A stretch of DNA of 13,767 bases. It comes from CAYIGN01 sp964363055. GTDB lineage: Bacteria; Patescibacteriota; Minisyncoccia; Sungbacterales; HO2-52-23. Under the pieces are notes generated by a model. That model was not told the DNA's origin. It saw only the letters and a list, made by a program, of their open reading frames with translations, and searched no databases. The position numbers and the translations under genes were made by a program. Where the stretch lies: positions 1 to 13,767 of the forward strand of contig CAYIGN010000018.1 of NCBI GenBank assembly GCA_964363055.1. Reading direction: 5' to 3'. Of the stretch, positions 11,765 through 13,767 are shown piece by piece; positions within the stretch are counted from its first letter, which is position 1; every line of letters begins with the position of its first letter.

Positions 11765-12580
11765 ATCCGCGTTTTTCAGCAGAGTACGGATGATAGTTTT
11801 GGTTTGAATCGGTCCGGTAACGGGGATATAGTCAACTCCGGTTTTGACAATCCCATAATCATTGCCCCCCGGGAAAATTGCATCGCCCACAAAGAGCATA
11901 TTTTTAATCGGCTCATCCGCATATTTCTCGATTTGTTTCAACCCGTAGCCCTTATCAATACCCTTCTTTGTGACATCAATGGAAGTGAATCCGGCGGCGC
12001 GCACTTCAAATTCCGGCAGGAGATCGGCAAGCGTTCTCGCGATCAGCATTTTTAGATCGCGATTCTCACGCAGCCATCTTTCTTTCAAGGCAACCCCGCG
12101 CTTTTCACCGAGCACAGCCACGACATCCTGACCAAGCGCTGAGAAGGTAATCTGAGTGCCGCGGTCTTCAATCACTTTGCCGTAGACCTTTTGAGGACTT
12201 CTATAACCAATCCTCTGAAACGCATCGCCGAAAGCTTTTTTAATTCTCCTCCTCTGGGCTTTAGAGAGACGCAATGCATATATCTTCTTCCAGCCGGACT
12301 TGTACGCGTAGAAGGAAGTTCCGGTGGTGGGAAAAAGATACAGATTCTTGAGCAATCTTCGGGGGGCTTTAAGCCGCTGCAAAAATAATGTCTGGAAAAG
12401 GCCGTACTTGCCTCCGCCGATGACAGCGACTTTTTTGACGGAGAGTAGTTGTCTTACCAATGCGGCCATCTGCGGATCCATCGGGGACTTGGTCAGCGTC
12501 AGAGTACCATCAAAATCAAAGACGATAAGGCCCTTTGCTTTGATTCTCTGCAGACCTCTTTTGACATTAGAGATTTTCAT
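11759..12580 (-). CDS. HAD-superfamily phosphatase, phosphomannomutase-like (HAD-IIB type)
   Basis: A cytoplasmic Mg2+-dependent phosphatase or phosphomutase; the substrate is unknown. The 273-aa product has motif I FDFDGTLT (21-28; nucleophile D22 and acid/base D24), a cap region (about 85-190) and motif IV VGDAIFPGGNDYGI (231-244). The GDxxxPGGND pattern and the preceding KKGIDKGYGL (205-214, motif III lysine) resemble eukaryotic-type phosphomannomutase and sucrose/trehalose-phosphate phosphatases. Start: ATG 12580 is the first suitable codon; the in-frame ATG at 12703 would run through the ychF region and is rejected. The stop TAG (11759-11761) and that of the facing transglycosylase-like gene are the two halves of CTATAG. 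No sugar-pathway neighbour is present, so the sugar-phosphate role is a guess. Confidence 0.82.
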   Translation of the reverse strand: MKISNVKRGLQRIKAKGLIVFDFDGTLTLTKSPMDPQMAALVRQLLSVKKVAVIGGGKYGLFQTLFLQRLKAPRRLLKNLYLFPTTGTSFYAYKSGWKKIYALRLSKAQRRRIKKAFGDAFQRIGYRSPQKVYGKVIEDRGTQITFSALGQDVVAVLGEKRGVALKERWLRENRDLKMLIARTLADLLPEFEVRAAGFTSIDVTKKGIDKGYGLKQIEKYADEPIKNMLFVGDAIFPGGNDYGIVKTGVDYIPVTGPIQTKTIIRTLLKNADL

Positions 12581-12595
12581 AACAGAAAAGTTCCA

Positions 12596-12624
12596 TTGAT
12601 ACGCCTCTTTTTTCAGTATACCAT
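12596..12624 (+). promoter_or_regulatory. Probable ychF promoter
   Basis: -35 TTGATA (12596-12601, 5 of 6) and -10 TACCAT (12619-12624, 4 of 6), with a 17-nt spacer. The -10 box ends 8 nt before the ychF ATG at 12633. It overlaps the oppositely directed HAD promoter. Confidence 0.55.
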
Positions 12625-12643
12625 TACTGATTATGCCGCTCAA
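12615..12643 (-). promoter_or_regulatory. HAD gene promoter
   Basis: Minus strand: -35 TTGAGC (12638-12643, 4 of 6) and -10 TATACT (12615-12620, 5 of 6), with a 17-nt spacer. The -35 box lies inside the first codons of ychF. The transcript would have a leader of about 28 nt, unlike most genes here. That leader holds AAGAGG followed 7 nt later by an ATG (12596) opening a 9-codon frame that overlaps the HAD start. Confidence 0.6.
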
Positions 12644-13709
12644 AATAGGCATAGTCGGCCTCCCCAACGTGGGGAAATCCACTCTTTTCAACGCCCTTAC
12701 CAAGCAAAAGGTTGATATTTCGAATTACCCCTTTTGCACGATTGAGCCCAATATCGGCGTAGTCGCGGTGCCGGACGAGCGCCTGGAGCGTCTTGCGGCA
12801 GCGTCGCGCTCGCGCAAGATGATTCCCGCAGTCGTGGAGTTCGTGGATATCGCCGGCTTGGTCAAGGGAGCGGCCGAGGGCGAGGGACTGGGCAATAAAT
12901 TCTTGTCCCACATCCGCGAGGTTGACGCAATTGTCGAGGTCGTGCGCATATTTCAAGATCCGGAAATAACTCATGTCTCTGGCGCGCCCAATCCCCTATC
13001 CGACATTGAAGTGTTGGAGTACGAATTGATTCTGAAGGATTTGGAAACAATTTCCAAGCACTCCGAAACGCTTGAGAAGGAAATCAAGACGGGGAAGAAA
13101 GGGACGCGAGAGGAACTGGACCGGATGCAAAAAATCGAACAGGAACTCAAATCAGGCCAGGTACAACATTCCGACCCCGCGCGCGGGATTGGAATGTTAA
13201 GCGGCCTCGGGCTGCTCACCCAGAAACCCTTTATTTATGTATTCAACTCCTCAGAGACGCAGATCCAAAATGGCTGGCGGCCGGATAAATCGTTGCAGGA
13301 TAGGATCGGCCCCTCGCCGTATGTCGTAATTTCCGCCAAAGTGGAGTCGGAACTTTTAGAATTGTCGGACGCGGAGCGGGATGAATATTTACGGACACTG
13401 GGGGTTGGTGAGAGCGGCCTTGCGCAATTTATTCGTGTTGGCTACTCAACCCTCGGCCTAATCACATTTTTCACCACCGGCGAGGACGAGACACGGGCGT
13501 GGACTATTCCGGCAGGATCTACAGCGCCCCGCGCAGGCCGCGCGATCCACTCCGACTTTGAAGAAAAATTCATCCGCGCGGACGTCATCAACTGGCAGAA
13601 ACTGCTGGACGCGGGCTCATGGGCAAAAGCCCGCGAGGAAGGCCTCCTTCGCACCGAAGGAAAAGAATATATCGTCCAAGACGACGACGTGATTGAGTTT
13701 AAAATCTGA
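12633..13709 (+). CDS. ychF: Ribosome-associated ATPase YchF (Obg family, OLA1-like)
   Basis: YchF is a universally distributed Obg-like P-loop protein that prefers ATP and associates with ribosomes; it is linked to stress responses. The 358-aa product has the P-loop GLPNVGKST (9-17), YPFCTIEPN (32-40) as switch I, DIAGLVKGAAEGEGLGNKFL (72-91) as switch II, a coiled-coil insertion (about 124-176), NSSE (205-208) in place of the GTPase NKxD motif, the reason for ATP preference, and a C-terminal TGS-like domain with LGLITFFTTGEDETRAWTI and INWQKLLDAGSWAKAREEG. The C-terminal KEYIVQDDDVIEFKI is the family ending. ATG 12633 is leaderless-type. Its stop is 3 nt from the terminal repeat at 13713. 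Confidence 0.98.
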   Translation: MPLKIGIVGLPNVGKSTLFNALTKQKVDISNYPFCTIEPNIGVVAVPDERLERLAAASRSRKMIPAVVEFVDIAGLVKGAAEGEGLGNKFLSHIREVDAIVEVVRIFQDPEITHVSGAPNPLSDIEVLEYELILKDLETISKHSETLEKEIKTGKKGTREELDRMQKIEQELKSGQVQHSDPARGIGMLSGLGLLTQKPFIYVFNSSETQIQNGWRPDKSLQDRIGPSPYVVISAKVESELLELSDAERDEYLRTLGVGESGLAQFIRVGYSTLGLITFFTTGEDETRAWTIPAGSTAPRAGRAIHSDFEEKFIRADVINWQKLLDAGSWAKAREEGLLRTEGKEYIVQDDDVIEFKI

Positions 13710-13712
13710 TTG

Positions 13713-13767
13713 GAACCCATCTCAAAAATGCATTTGGGCTGCAATCGGCGGATTTCTGCTCATCCGC
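13713..13767. repeat. Partial dispersed repeat, other terminus (TIR at 13713-13730)
   Basis: Bases 13713-13730 (GAACCCATCTCAAAAATG) are the exact inverse of 35-52. The next part contains GCGGAT (13748-13753 region) and ATCCGC at the window edge, a small hairpin. It begins 3 nt after the ychF stop. Its interior is cut by the end of the window. Together with 1-52 it looks like the left and right ends of one element family. Confidence 0.7.

Noticed and set aside
1..13767. CRISPR array, tRNA or rRNA gene, prophage or toxin-antitoxin module
   Set aside because: No spaced direct repeats of CRISPR type, no cloverleaf-like stretch in the short intergenic gaps, and no matching protein families were seen on either strand.

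Overview
The window is about 13.8 kb of densely packed housekeeping and stress genes, with no phage, plasmid, transposase, CRISPR or rRNA/tRNA gene. Small genes, a shortened HrcA (232 aa), an L36 of 38 aa, stops at TGA/TAA/TAG under the standard code, very short intergenic gaps and an almost complete lack of Shine-Dalgarno sequences suggest a reduced bacterial genome, most likely of the Patescibacteria/CPR (Parcubacteria-like). That assignment is an inference from style and needs a ribosomal-protein tree.

Layout. Minus strand 4910->52: a heat-shock operon hrcA-grpE-(hsp20 remnant)-dnaK, followed directly by the distal ribosomal-protein cluster infA-rpmJ-rpsM-rpsK. hrcA has a CIRCE operator wrapped around a consensus promoter, and infA has its own promoter overlapping the dnaK stop codon. 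Plus strand 5095->9659: a CaCA-family cation antiporter, cysS, the replicative helicase dnaB and recR. Minus strand 11140->9709: rmuC and rplU (L21), meeting recR at a 20-bp perfect hairpin. Then a small secreted or anchored lytic-transglycosylase-like protein (plus), a phosphomannomutase-like HAD phosphatase (minus) and the ATPase ychF (plus).

No new enzymatic system is visible. The interest lies in the non-coding and structural layer. (1) Both ends of the window are the two ends of one repeat with an identical 18-bp terminal inverted repeat, abutting the stop codons of rpsK and ychF. (2) Most transcription units have a promoter whose -10 box ends only 6-10 nt before the start codon, which points to leaderless mRNAs. 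(3) An intact 3' portion of an hsp20 gene without a start is fused out of frame to the end of grpE. (4) A 13-bp hairpin sequesters the only good Shine-Dalgarno sequence in the window, in front of dnaK. (5) A 19-bp perfect inverted repeat sits in frame inside cysS. (6) Several intergenic spacers are built of 7-bp tandem words, and the ribosomal-protein genes are separated by unusually long, repeat-filled gaps.

How the genes fit together: HrcA, GrpE and DnaK form the repressor/chaperone stress circuit; IF-1, L36, S13, S11, L21, CysRS and YchF serve translation; DnaB, RecR and RmuC serve replication and recombination. The antiporter, the transglycosylase-like protein and the HAD phosphatase are single genes with no pathway partners here.
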